Positions 1 through 13,800 of a DNA stretch of 64,000 nt are shown here, piece by piece. Below the pieces are notes generated by a model, which did no database searches, was not told where the DNA came from, and saw only the letters and a list, made by a program, of their open reading frames with translations. The DNA comes from Metridium senile (Eukaryota > Cnidaria > Anthozoa > Actiniaria > Metridiidae). The position numbers and the translations under genes are program-made. Position 1 is the stretch's first letter, and every line of letters starts with the position of its first letter. The stretch covers positions 2,468,727 to 2,532,726 of the forward strand of contig OX459106.1 in the NCBI GenBank assembly GCA_949775045.1, written 5' to 3'.

Positions 1-168
1 CTTTAGATTTTGAACAAAAGATGCTTGTATTTCATTGTTGTTGAACAATAGTTGTAGTCGGGTCATAATTTCAACATACGCAAGTGTACGTTGCGCATTA
101 GTTTGGCTCGACTCGTTGTTAATTATAACAATGAAATAATACAAGCATTTTTTGTTCAACTTCTAAAG
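1..168. mobile_element. Fold-back MITE
   Basis: CTTTAGATTTTGAACAAAAG at 1 pairs with an inverted match ending at 168; arms about 48 bp with an AT-rich loop. Confidence 0.75.
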
Positions 169-1076
169 ATGTTCACATTCCGTACAATCTTTCATCTCAC
201 CTATTGTTTTTAAAGCGCAAGAAGTCGAAAATAGTGGTAAAGCAAAAAGGTCTATTTCTGTGCTGTATGCAAATTGCACTTGGGGATTATCAGAAAATCG
301 GAGAAGTATTGAGATTAACTTTGCTTTGCGTCGTGCTTCTCTTAACATACAGTTGACTCGATCTCTCCTAACGACCACTCTCGCAAGCGATCGCGACCAT
401 CTCCCGTAAGCGACAACTCTTTCAATTTCCCGTCTTGTTTCCCACTGATATAAACTCTGTAAAACAAACTCTCTCGTAAGCGCCCACCTCCCGTAAGCGA
501 CCACTCTCTTCTTGCCCGAGGGTGGTCGCTTACTAGATTTAACTGTATTCTTGTTGTCTTCTGACAATCCGCGCGCGCGTTTTCTGTTTCTTCAATATAT
601 CGTTAATCCTATTGAACTTACCACACACAATTGCTAGAATAATCTGCATGAAGATATGCCATTGAATTGAGTACGCTAAATGAACTCCGATTAGTTTTTG
701 AACGAAAAATGAGAACTTTGACAACAATTACACCATTTACGTGATTTTGATGCCGAGTATTGCGCGATTGCTTACGTCATAGGCATGACGTAATCAATTG
801 CAATCGCAAGCCGCCTAATTTTGCTATTCCAATGGAAAATAGAGAAAAGGAAAAACTAAGATGCAAAATGCAAAAAAATATTGAAATGTGTGTGCTTTTC
901 CTAGACAGTTTAGAAAAATTACGCTTACTATTTGAATATAGTACGCGAGCTTTTGATTGAATGAGAAACATATTTGCAGTTAATTGTGACATGCCAGTCA
1001 AACAGTCAAATATGGGACATTGTTTTCGTCGGGGATTTTCAAAAACACCTCTAAAAGATGAAAACAGAAAGTCCTT
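169..1076. other. Downstream flank of DNAAF3, no gene seen
   Basis: Contains repeated CTCTCGTAAGCGACCAC-type phrases at about 360-535, in both orientations, looking like degraded DNA-transposon ends. Open frames here are short and without codon-like composition. Confidence 0.5.
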
Positions 1077-1782
1077 TAAAGTGCCTATAAACCCTGGCTG
1101 TTTGCTATTTCTATTTAAAGAACTGGTTCTAAATAACAATTTTCCAGAAGAATAAAATATTGCGATAAAAACTGTGCATTTTATAGCAAAAAATTGGAAT
1201 TTGCCCAAAAAGTGTTATTTGGGCTTCCTGTGTACAAATATCGGAGTTTATTGATATAAGCTGGTGACAATATCGATGACGTAGTGTCCGGGACAGCGTC
1301 TAGCTTGCAAGTTTCAGTAGTTTTTACAGCCAAACCTACAGAAGCGTTCCTATCGAGGTTGGAAGGCTCGATTTATTCTTCCAAACTTGATTTTAAATTT
1401 GTTTTGAAATTTGCAAAAATGAATCGAAACTTGTAAGTTTCAAAAACCGCCTCAAATCAAAACATTACTTTCAATGTTTTTTTGGACAACAGAAACTTGC
1501 TAAACCTGGTCTGCTTATAAATACTTACTAAAGTATTCTATTACAATAGCATTATCAGTTATTGACCACAGATCGTGATTTTAATTCGGGACCATTTTCG
1601 GTTGACGGTTGAAGTCTGCAATTTGAAACTAACAAGATTCAATTCATTTATGCAAATTTCAAACCAAATTTAAAATCAAGTTTAGAAGAATAAATCGAGC
1701 CTTCCAACCTCGATAGGAACGCTTCTGTAGGTTTGGCTGTAATAGAAATAGCAAACAGCCAGGGTTTATAGGCACTTTAACG
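1077..1782. mobile_element. Fold-back element with interrupted left arm
   Basis: AAGTGCCTATAAACCCTGGC at 1079 pairs with 1738-1781, and 1325-1421 pairs with 1651-1740. In the right arm these two blocks are contiguous, so about 206 bp (1119-1324) was inserted into the left arm. Confidence 0.75.
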
Positions 1783-1809
1783 ACACGTATGATATGACAC
1801 AAAAGGAAA

Positions 1810-2727
1810 CTTAGGCCCCGTCCACACGTAGCCGGGTATTTTTGAAAACGGAGCTTTTTTCCTCCGTTTACGTCTTCCGTCAACACGAAAACGGCGTTTT
1901 CGGTCACCGAAAACGGAGGTTTTCGAATACGCTCTCCAGACTGTAGATTTTTTTTAACCGGAGGTTTATCGTATACGTGTGGACGGCGAAAACAGAGCTT
2001 TTTGAATACGATGACGTCAGGCTGTTCACGTTTCACTTCTTCTTGGGCTTGTTTCAAACTTTATAGCTTACATACAATCGCAAGTTGCCTATTTAAACAT
2101 TCAAGCTAATTACACCTATTTCAATAAACGTTGTCCATCTGGAATGGTTGATCTGAGACCGATAGGAATTGTGGGAGCTCGTTAAACTGCAAATGCGCTA
2201 TTATAATCACGCTTGAATATTAATGTTTACTTCTGAAATAATTAATGTTATCTGTAATTCAGCACCATTGTGATTAAAACAATGTATTTGAAATTTAATG
2301 AACTCCCACAATTCCTATCGGTCTCAGATCAACCAGATCTGGGGTTAAAAAAAAAACCGACGGCCAGCAAAACCACGGCAATATTTTGACCTTTAAAAGA
2401 ATATAATAATATGTAGAATACAGCCTTCCCTTTTCCCTTTGATTTTATACTCGCCTATTTAGACATATTTACTATATAAATAGCGGTTGGATTGTGAAGC
2501 GAGCGTAGTAAACAAAAATTTTCGCAGATGTCAGCTACTGTAAAAAGCGCATGCATGCGCATTCTCTGTATGGACGGCTAGCGTCTTCGAAGCGTCGCGT
2601 ATTCGCATATACGTGTGGACGGGTAAATACGATTCGAATACGCTACGTGTGGACGCAGATATTTTTGAATACGGATAAAAAAATATCCGTTTTCAAAAAT
2701 ACCCGGCTACGTGTGGACAGGGCCTTA
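1810..2727. mobile_element. TIR element with 'GTCCACACGTAGCCGGG' ends
   Basis: Inverted ends TAGGCCCCGTCCACACGTAG and its partner ending GGGCCTTA are about 40 bp. Inner copies of CGTGTGGACG and GAAAACGG occur throughout. No transposase; another MITE is nested at 2111-2340. Confidence 0.8.
2111..2340. mobile_element. TACACCTA-ended MITE, copy 1 (nested, right end damaged)
   Basis: Begins TACACCTATTTCAATAAACG; contains GATCTGAGACCGATAGGAAT and its inverted partner. The right terminus is replaced by other sequence. Closely related to 12730-12989. Confidence 0.75.
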
Positions 2728-3503
2728 AAAACAGAAAATCGCTGAATTTTCGGTATAAAAGGTTTATCAAACTTGCAACTTCTACAATTTCCGTACATCA
2801 TGTGTGAATGCCACAGACGCGAGACTGTGCTGACGTAGAACTGTAACCAAACACTCTGACCCCGGAGTTTCCAAGTTGTCCATCCGAAATCTCACTTTGA
2901 AAATTTTTTTTTTTTTTTTTTTTTTTTGTTCAAATCGCGAATTATTTAGGAACCATACGTTTTGAGCTTCAACAGGGCAAAACCCTCGAATTTTGCACGG
3001 GACTCCATACTTTCGTTATGCTTAGTTGAAAGAACCTAATAAAATCTACGTTATAACAAAGTTTTTCAAAAAGTTAATTTTTCTAACGTACAAAAAAATC
3101 GATTTTCGTAGGATGTTTTGTCCGACTTCATGCGAATTTTAAAAGCATTGGACGAAATATGACAGATCAAGATATTTCTTTGTCTTTTATTCAAAACAAT
3201 CCATGTTGTATTTTAGAATGATTCATTGCCCGGCATTTGTGCTTGATATAGTATGAGAAAAGAGTTTTTCTTCAAATCTCGCGCGTAGGCATCCATGTTA
3301 AATGCTGATTATCTCGAAAACAAGCTCTGGACACCCCATTTTTCTCATATTTGGAATTAGCATTAAATTTCACATTAAAAAATCGTAGTTTAAAGAAAAG
3401 TTTAACATTATTTCTAAAAGTAGCAAGTCACCTTAAGCCAATCAGATTGCAGGATTTACCGGCTTTGTCGGAATATTCACAAAATGAATACACATAAAAC
3501 CCC
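2728..3503. other. No gene; poly(T) tract and unclassified sequence
   Basis: A run of T at about 2899-2926; nothing else recognised. Confidence 0.5.
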
Positions 3504-3898
3504 AATTGACTTTTTCCATAACGAGCAAGGGACTGGGTACGAGTGTGAAAAACTAATTTAATTATGGTTCCAGAAAAAATAACCCTGTCTCATGGGAGAG
3601 TAACCAAATATAAGCTTATTGACCAAGTTTCAGAACGTTTGGCTAAATAGGAAAAAAAAATGAGCATCCAAACTCTGCCGAAATTACAGAGAAATGTATG
3701 GTGTCCTTCCAAAACGTCCTTCCAAACCATACATTCTTTGTAATTTCGGAAAAAAAAAATACCATAATTTCGTTGCAATTTGCACAAACTTGTTCAAACT
3801 TTCAATTTTTACTAATTGGTATTTGTTCTTTCGTGTGAATTAAATTAATTTTGAGAAACTTGGTTCCAGTCCCTTGCTCGATATGAAAAAGGCTAATA
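3504..3898. mobile_element. TIR element, 'GGACTGGGTAC' family, copy 1
   Basis: Ends CTTTTTCCATAACGAGCAAG and an inverted partner at 3855-3898; a central palindrome around TCCAAACCATACATTC is shared with 9357-10190 and with a relic at 18150-18375. Confidence 0.7.
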
Positions 3899-4052
3899 AC
3901 ATTTTAGCTAGAAAGGTCAATGAAAGAAGTCCAGGTGTGTAAAATATTTAACCAGATATGTCAAAGAATACTTTAGATTGAAGTACTTGACCCAATGACT
4001 TGGGTTTTAATTTGGCAGTTGCAAGATACAGTAATAATTTGATTAAGTCTCG

Positions 4053-4130
4053 TCATGATTTGTTCTCCTGGCTTTGTTCAAATATAAATGTCACGTGGTC
4101 ATCTTTCTCTCCATCATATTCTTTCATTGG
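4053..4130 (-). CDS. DNAAF3: DNAAF3 exon 15 (C-terminus)
   Basis: After a GTTTTCAG acceptor the phase-0 reading PMKEYDGEKDDHVTFIFEQS, then QENKS and TGA, closes the frame. Conservation of the DNAAF3 C-terminus is low, so this is supported by frame, splice signal and the stop rather than similarity. The intron before it (4131-7880) carries a 2.4-kb fold-back element. Confidence 0.72.
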   Translation of the reverse strand, partial: PMKEYDGEKDDHVTFIFEQSQENKS

Positions 4131-4481
4131 CTGAAAACAAAAACAGTAGGTGTTTAAGAAGTAGGACAGTAGGGTTGTATTTGCCTTTTGGGAGAGGATG
4201 TTAGTACAGTGGGACCCCATTAATCCGGCCACCAAAGGGACAGCCCAAAGTGGCCGTATAAAGAGGGTAAATTTTAAATTATTATTACTATTATTTTTAT
4301 TGAATCACAGGATAATTTCTATTTACATAGTTTCCTGGTTATATACTAGTCAAGCTATTGCCTATAGCCTCAGACTTCACTTAAAACTTACATGTATACA
4401 TTTATGTCACTCTTCTTATTTATAGTCCTCTAACAGTCTTTAATGTCCATAACTTTCCTTAAAATTCTGGCTGTTCCTAGT

Positions 4482-4554
<73 letters not shown>

Positions 4555-4574
4555 CATTATTATTATCATTATTA

Positions 4575-4609
<35 letters not shown>

Positions 4610-4616
4610 TATTATA

Positions 4617-4650
<34 letters not shown>

Positions 4651-4701
4651 TATTATATATTATTATTATTATTATTATCATTATTATCATTATTATTATT
4701 A

Positions 4702-4741
<40 letters not shown>

Positions 4742-4771
4742 CATTATTATATATTATTATATATTATTATA

Positions 4772-4862
<91 letters not shown>

Positions 4863-7800
4863 TCGCGGGACCTAACAAACCGGCCGCAAAAACGTGGTGG
4901 CCGTATTAAGCTGGTGGCCGTAAGGCGGGGTTCCACTGTACACTGAAAACAAATTTGATATAAGCACTGTATACAGAATGAGAGTCTGACTTGTATGGGA
5001 TATACAGTGTGTATCACTCTTACAGGTCGAACAGAATAATGTATAGTACTTATGAAACTCAAATGTTTGTTCTTTCATATTTTACTAAAAATTTTCAAGA
5101 TAAAACTATGGCCGAGAAAATTGAAACTTATGCAAATCAGGACGAAATCTGTATGAGATTGACAGAACTTGTCATGGACAAGATTTCTTTTGTCAAATTA
5201 CCATCAATTCTTTATTCTGAATTTTAAAAGTACTAAATTAAATTTGTGACAAATATGTCAAATGTTATATATGTCGCGTACCTTTTAGGGTCTCGAACTG
5301 GCACCGTACCTTTTACAGTTTTAGGGTCAATTTTCCAACTTAAGATTATTCATTTTGAAAATTTTTTAAATATGGTCGTACCTTTTAGGGTCTGAAATCA
5401 GTATCTGAGTTACAGTGCTGCTAATTCAACCGGGGCCACCTCGAGTTTATTAGCCAATCACGTTTGAGCTTAAGGAGGCTCGAGTCAGTAATTTTCGCGC
5501 TCACCCAGAGACGTTTGAAAGGCCGTAGTTCCCGCGTCAGAGGGTATTTTGACAAGATATTTTAACACTTGTCTACATATAGAATAAAGTTTTTTTTAAA
5601 GTTATTTTTAATAAAATCGATAATATTTTAGCCGACAAATGATAACGCCGCCTAATTTCTATGTAGCCTATTTTGGGAAAAAATCGACCTAAACTTTTAA
5701 AACCACAAAGCCTACTTTAAAGCTGTTACCTATAGGTCAACAATCTGGCAAAGTTTAAAAAAAATTCATCTCGCCCATTATGAATAAAAAGGGACAATTT
5801 TTTTCCTAGCAAAAATTCATTGTTTTATAACATTTACCGATAACAACGGACTTTGAAGAGATAAATCAAAATCCTTCTAGCCAGGTATTAACAGGACATT
5901 TTTCTACATTGTCTGTGAATTTCAACAAATTTAGTCCACGGGATGTTTTTTGGGAAAGGATACAATTCGGCAAAAGTTTGTCAGTTTTCGTGCAAATTTT
6001 TACTGCTGAACACCATAACGAAAAAATCTGAGATAGATCAAAAGTTCACCATATTTTCAAGTGCGCCTCTAAATTTTATAGCGATTGAACTATTTTGAGG
6101 CGGTCAAATAAAATTCTGAACGTGGGTATATTTGCCTTCGCGCTTTGCAGCGGCTGGTTTGTTTTTATTTCACCTTCTTCGAGTTATACATATTTGCATG
6201 CTTTTTTACGAAACGCACGCTGACTAACCAAGCGTGAAAATTTAAATCACTTATATAATCACTTCAAAGTTATTAAAATTTCAAAGGTACGTATTAAAAC
6301 TTCAATTGAGTAAACTTACCACAGAACCTTTTTTCTCTCTTCCGCGTTTCATTCTTTTTATATTTTCTTTGTTAGCCAAACAAATATCTGCCCTTCGTTT
6401 GCGTGATTTGCTATTATTGACCATTTTCGGCTTGTTTTTATTACACAGGAACCATATATCAAGCGAAGATTTATACACGTGCAAACATTAGTGAGCATAA
6501 ACAGTAATAATAGAGTGCTTACACTATGTCCATGAAATAAAATCTAAATAGTTACTAACTAATAGTTTTTATTTAGTGACTATTAGTCACTATCACTCAA
6601 CTGGAACAGCTTTAGTAACAATACACAAGGGAAATCAAGTACTCAAAACCATAGAAAGTTAATACTTTATTCATTGTGTATTGTTACTAAAGCTGTTTCA
6701 GTTGAGTGATAGTGACTAATAGTCACTAAATAAAAACTATTAGTTAGTAACTATTTAGATTTTATTTCATGGACATAGTGTAAGCACTCTATTCTAACTT
6801 CCCTTATAATCAAAGTTTTGCAAGGTGTGATTTATTTTTTCACGCTTGGTTAGTCAGCGTGCGTTTCGTAAAAAAGCATGCAAATATGTATAACTCGAAG
6901 AAGGTGAAAAAAAAAAAAAAAAAACCAGCCGCTGCAAAGCGAAGGCAAATATACCCACGTTCAAAATTTCATTTGACCGCCTCAAAATATTTCAATCGCT
7001 ATAAAATTTAGAGGCGCACTTGAAAATATGGTGAACTTTTGAAAGCTAAAAAAATCAAAAAAAATCTATTTCAGATTTTTTCGTTAGCGTGCTCAGCAGT
7101 AAAAATTAGAAAACTGACAAACTTTTGCCGACTTGTATCCTTTCCCAAAAAACATCCCGTGGACTAAATTTGTTGCAATTCACAGACAATGTAGAAAAAT
7201 GTCCTGTTAATACCTGGCTAGAAGGATTTTGGATTTATCTCTTCAAAGTCCGTTGTTATCGGTAAATGTGTTTAAAACAATGAATTTTTGCACTGAAAAA
7301 AATTGTCCCGTTTTTATTCATAATCGGTGAGATGAATTTTTTTTAAACCAGATTGCCAGATTGTTGACCTAGGTAACAGCTTTAAAGTAGGCTATGTGGT
7401 TTTAAAAGTTTAGGTCGATTTTTTCCCAAAATAGGCTACATAGAAATTATGCGGCGTTATCATTTGTCGGCTAAAATATTATTTATTTTATTAAAAATAA
7501 CTTTAAAAAAAACTTTATTCTATATGTAGGCAAGTGTTAAAAAATGATGTCAAAATACCCTCTGACGCGGAAACTACGGCCTTTCAAACGTCGCTGGGTG
7601 AGCGCGAAAACTACTGACTCGAGCCTCCTTAAGAACAAAAGATATCTACTTTGTCTCCTTATCAGCCAATCAAATTATAGGCGCGAATTGACTTGACGGA
7701 TCGTCTATGTCTGGTTCTTTTGTTCTTAAGCTCAAACGTGATTGGCTAATAAACTCGGGCTGGCCCCGGTTGAATTAGCAGCACTGTAATTTATGCGTAC

Positions 7801-10800
7801 CTTTTAGGGTCATTTTCAAAACCGTTCCTCGAGCATCCCTATCCATTTTTTAAGGGAGGTCCCCCCCGGGTTCTACTCACCTTGCAGCCAGCAGCATGTG
7901 CCATCCCAGTGATTCTTTTCAAATATTCCTGTTTTTGCTCTGATTGTAAATCCAGCATAAACCTGTGATGTACAAAGGATATTATCGACAAACACAAGTT
8001 ATCTTGCAGTACACGCTTTATATTATAACAACGTATGCACGTGAATTCGTTATATTTCTTGAGCATACAAGAACCGGCTTGTTTGAAGTTAATTTATGGT
8101 ACACAAGTATGGTTTCCTAACGAACAACAACTAAATAGACTTGAAGTTTGTTGGCACCAGATACTACGGAGCATGGTAAAAGGAGGGTGGAAAAGAAAGA
8201 AAGCATCAGAAGATTCAGAAGAAGAAGTTTGCAGCTTTGTCTACACAAATGATGAAATCCAGAATATCATGAAGACGATACCCCTCAAAGATTTCATTTA
8301 CTCACAATATCTGAAGTACATTGCGCATATATGTCGAGATCAAAACAGTGCATTCACAAAGAAGATCCTATTTGCGAAGCCAAGTAGGAGATATTACAGA
8401 GATCCATGGATAAAGATCGGACAGTTGATGGGAACATCAGTGGACCAGGCAAAGAGATTGACACAGTCCAAAAATGAGTTCAGCAGAGTGATTCACCAGC
8501 GATTCACTCTGGCTCTTCGTTGACTAGGTCAACAATAGAGAAATAAACTGTACTGTACTGTACTGAAACTACTCTATTAGAGCGTATTCGTATAACCCAC
8601 TTTTAAAATGCAAATGAGAATATGTGTGAAATAACATGTTAATGAGGTGTGCGTGTAGCTATTTGCTTTCATTTTTTTCTTTGAGCCACAAGCCACTGTG
8701 GAAAACATTGATAAAAGTGGTTTCGAGGAAATCTATAAACGTTTTCGTTGTCACTCACTGTTTGATTTTGATTATTTGAAGCAGAGAGCACAACTCACTG
8801 AAGCATTTTATAACACGCACACCTAATTAGCATACTATTTTACACATATTCTCATTTGCATTTTAAAAGTGGGTTATACGAATACACTCTATTAAAGAGG
8901 TTACAAAGGTGTATGTTATTTATTGTGTTGCATAGTTAGGCCTAACTGCGCTAAGAATGATGGGAATGTGATGACATTGATACTTACTTTGTTGTTTCTA
9001 TGGTAACCATAGCAGCATCGGCAAAGAGACTGTTGATGTCTGGAGTCAGTAGATGAACCATGCTATAATAAAACAAATACCAGCACATAATATACTTTTT
9101 ATGTGAAAGAGAGATTTACTGTTGAAAAACAAACAAACAGAAAGCATTTGAAAATTTCTGTAAAGTACCGGATAGACTATTTCAAGGTTCTTTTTGATCA
9201 ACCTCAGCCTCAATAGCTGTTATTACAGTTATATGCAAATGATTTTGAACAATGGGTTGAAGTCGAGGCTTTCGGACGAAAACAATAGGTTTGCCCGAAA
9301 GCCTCGATTTGAATCCATTGTTTGAAATCATTTGCATATAAGTGTAATAACAGCTATTGGCCTTTTCCAAAACAAGTAGAGGACTGGGTACTAGTTTTCC
9401 TTCTAATTACCTGTGCCCAGCGGTAGCGGCCCACAGGTCTTAAAATGCAGCGCGTTCCTTCTTCACTACTTCAATGTCGCGTTTTAGACGAGCCCTTGAT
9501 CAATGTGTCAGCAGTAATCATGCGCTGTGGGCTTCTTGTGGTCCCATCATGCCTTTCACCAATCACATGTAATTTTCGAGTGTCATTACGGTAAATTAAG
9601 CTGTGAAATACCGATGATAATATGGACTATTTTGACCGAAATATGTACCATTACAACGGGAATCTAGCATTCTTTACTCGTCAGATTGTTCAGATTGTTG
9701 GTACATTTTATTGACGAAGAGATCTTAAACTCTGAGATCGCCACCCCTTCCATTCGTGTGTTCTCTAGATAGTGTGAAAATATTTTGCTAAAAATAACTG
9801 CAGGCCACAGATCAACCCTGCAATCAGTGTCTCGTTTAATTAAGAAATGAACCTCATAATTAAATTAATAGAGCACATCAAGATATGTAAGATTCCTGAG
9901 TTTGGCTTTATTTGGTTGTATTCTGACCAAGATACACCCTCATAAAAATGCCTAAAAATAGAAGGAAATGTATGGTTTGGAAGGACGCCCGTCCTTCCAA
10001 TCCATACATTCCTTTGTAATTTTGGGCAGTTTTTAATGGCTGTAACTCACTCAATATCCAACCAAAAGCAACAAATTTCAGGAATCTTACATATCTCGAT
10101 CTGTTTTTTTATATTATGAGATTCATTTCTTAATTACATTAATTAGGAAAAACTAGTACCCAGTCCTCTACTCGTTTTGGAAAAGGCCAATATAATATAT
10201 TCTTTAGAATATGACTACAGCTTGCTGTAACTTAAGGAATGTACACATTATCAAACATTTGAACACTTATATAAATTCCAGGGGCTGTAGTCAAATTCTA
10301 AAGAATATATTACATGCTACTAAGGCTAAGGTTGTTCAATGAGAACTGGTAAACAGTCTATTGACCAGTTGCTTATACATGATGCCAATTTACTTTCTTT
10401 TTCTTATTCAATTTTTTAAAAACCTCATTAAAAACAGTAACTGCCTCTTTGTGTGGAGCATGATTTGACCATGGCAAACCACGAGTGTTTTAAAAAATTG
10501 CACTAAGCATATTTAAAGGGTGGGCTGTGATATGGGTGCCTAGTCCCCCTTCTGTGCAGCCAAGTCATCATATATTTTTTACCATTACCACCGATTTCGT
10601 TACTAAGCGCCCAACAGAGTTTGTGAAGGGAGTTGGCGATTCTCTTCCGTCGATCAAACACAATTTGTCTAGACATGTTACAAACAATTCGTCAACGACA
10701 ATTCAATGAAAAATAATTTTTTCCCCGGACCTAAAGATATATTTTAGGTATCAGACTGTTCAAACTAAATAAGCTTCATGTCTTTCATAAGACAGTTGTA

Positions 10801-13800
10801 TTTTTGGCTCAATTTTCTCTTTAAAATAACATTTCTACCTGTTTTATGTTCACATCGACCGTTGTTTACAGTTCACATAATAAGTTGTCAAGACAAATTG
10901 TGTTTGATTGACGGAAGAGAATCGCCATCTTCGCTTCACGAATTTTTTGTCTGATGGCGCGTAGTAATGAAATCGGTGGTAATCTAAGACTTGTAGAATA
11001 CTGAGGTGTTTTATGGAAAGCAGCTTAAACAACAGTACCAGCCCCCCCCCGCCCCCCTTCATCCTCAGTTAATGGATCTGTGCCTCCTAAGCTCAACCAT
11101 CTTCAAAGCTGTAATGTATTTTTCAATATGAAATAGAAATAGTTTACCTGTTTGAGAAATATAAACAGTTAAAGAGGTGAGCATATTTGCTCTTTTTATG
11201 AAGATCTTGGACACAGTTTAGAGGCAGAAAATGAACTGTAAAACCATCTGTCTTGAGGTAACCTGAAAATGAAATATTTAAATGTAGTACCTGTCTTAAG
11301 GTAACCTAAAATATGAAATATTTTCATGTAACTATGTACTATGAACACAAAACAAAAAGAAACATACTTTGATGATACATACAATATAATTAAGGAAGGG
11401 AAGAAGGAAGGAAGGAAGGAAGGAAGGAAGGAAGGAAGGAAGGAAGGAAGGAAGGAAGGAAGGAAGGAAGGAAGGAAGGAAGGAAGGAAGGAAGGAAGGA
11501 AGGAAGGAAGGAAGGAAGGAAGGAAGGAAGGAAGGAAGGAAGGAAGGAAGGAAGGAAGGACGGAAGAGGGCAAGGAAGGATGGAAGGAAGACATAAGGAA
11601 GATGGTAGGGGAAGGCTGAAAGAAAGGAGAAGTAAGGAGCGAGGAAGCAACAAAGGAAAGGAGCGAGGAAGTAACGATGGAAAGGAGTGAGGAAGCAATG
11701 AAGGAAAGGAAGGAGGAAGCAACGAAGGAAACGAGGAAGGAAGCAATGAAGAAAAGGAGTGAGGAAGCAACGAAGGAAAGGAGGAAGGAAGCAATGAAGA
11801 AAAGGAGGGAGGAAACAGCAAAGGAAAGGAGGAAGGAAACAATGAAGAAAAGGAGTGAGGAAGAAAGAGTAGAAGGAAGTAAGGGATGGATGGATGAAGG
11901 GAAGGAGGAAAAGTAACACTGTCTTGACAAATGTTACCTTCTGTATTACTGTCTTGTTGTTTGTTTGGAGTGTCCTCTTTCTTTTCTTCTGCAGCTTCTT
12001 CTTCTTCTTCCTCTTCAATGATTTCTGTAATTGTTGCTTTAAAAGGTTTCTTTTCTTCATTGTCTGGTTGTTTGTACTTCTCTCCTGTAGTTAGCTCGTG
12101 AATCAACGCTGTGATATTGAACTCTGCCACATTTGTTGCCATCTGATGAACATTAAAACATGTATATTATATTTTTTATAGATTTTTGAGACAAATGAAT
12201 AAAATGTTAACTAAACTATTTATCTCAATCCATGATGAATAATCTACATAATTTTACTGAATTTTATATTGTTATCAATGTATGAGTTGAACACAGAGCC
12301 CCCTGTGAAAACTATTGTGAAGTCTATGCCTTTGTATGAAGGACAAGTGAAATATATTTAATATTTGACACATTATGTCAAATAGGATTTTTATGTTTCA
12401 TGCTGATTGACTATATTTTCTTGTGCCTTGGTTGGTTGACAGCTGTGGTTAATAGGAGACCTCACCAACAATAAGCTTATGATTAAGGTTGAAACAGCAA
12501 AACTGAACATTGATTGCATACATGTACATAAAGAGTGTGTTCAAAGGCAAAAAGGTTTTTATTTCCACAGATTTTATCAAATAATAATGGTGTTATGTTG
12601 GTAGAGTGCAGAAGTACAACCCAAAGGGTTAATGAAAGGGTTTCTACACCCTAGTAGTATTAACTTATATAGAATATTGATTTGTACTTTGTTGTAAAAT
12701 ACAATCATTTCTGATAGTTTAGCATGGTATACACCTATTTCAATTAACGTTGTCCATCTGGAATGATTGATCTGAGACCGATAGGAATTGTGGGAGCTCA
12801 TTAAACTGCAAATGCACTATTATAATCACGCTTGAATATTAATGTTTACTTCTGAAATACTGTTATCTGTTATTCAGCACCATTCAAGTGTGATTAAAAC
12901 AATGCATTTGCAGTTTAAAGAGCTCCCACAATTCCTATCGGTCTCAGATCAACCATTCCAGATGGACAACGTTAATTGAAATAGGTGTATACTCTGATTT
13001 ACATGTACCATGACTTTACTTCAAGAGTTGATCATAATGTCATGTACCCACGTGTTGTACATTACTTGTTATAGTTTACCTTGGTATGTTTGTCATTGTT
13101 CTTTGTAAACAGACTTTCTTCCTCTGACTCAATACCAAAACTAATATAAGGACTATTGACAAGATCACCCCAGTAACCACGGCATGGTACACGCTGGTCT
13201 CCCTGGAAACAAAACATTTATGAAATTTTGCAACCACTTTAACTGACACCTTAGCAACCACTTACTGACATCTTAGAAACCATTTACTGACACCTTAGAA
13301 ACCACTTACTGATACAATAGCAACCCACTTAATGAGACCTTAGCAACCACTAACTGACACCTTAGTAACCACTTATTGACACCTTAGCAACTATGTACTG
13401 GCACCTTAGCAAGCACTTACTGACACCTTACCAACCACTTACTGACACCTTAAAACTACTTACTGACACCTTACCAACCACTAACTGACACCTTACCAAC
13501 CACTTACTGACACCTTACCAACAACTTACTGACACCTTACCAACCACTAACTGACACCTTACAAACCACTTACTGACACCTTACCAACAACTTACTGACA
13601 CCTTACAAACTACTTATTGACACCTTACCAACCACTCACAGACACTTTAACAACCACTTTCTGACACCTTACCAACCACTTACTGACACCTTACCAACCA
13701 CTTACTGACACCTTACAAACTACTTACTGACACCTTACACACTACTTCTGACACCTTATGGACAATTTACTGACACCTTGGCAACCAATAACTGACACCT

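Larger units (their letters stand above)
5273..7857. repeat. GTACCTTTTAGGGTC repeat, split by a transposon
   Basis: Segments 5273-5412 and 7787-7857 are two halves of the sequence found intact at 46617-46817, which contains several GTACCTTTTAGGGTC units. Confidence 0.8.

Noticed and set aside
4443..5062. Poly-Leu/poly-Ile frames
   Set aside because: Translation of the TTA microsatellite inside a MITE; the same holds for the AAT and GATGAC tracts at 44.1 and 47.2 kb.
11196..12142. Phe-Leu-Pro-Ser repeat protein on minus
   Set aside because: It is DNAAF3 exon 11 read through its donor into the GGAA/TTCC microsatellite.
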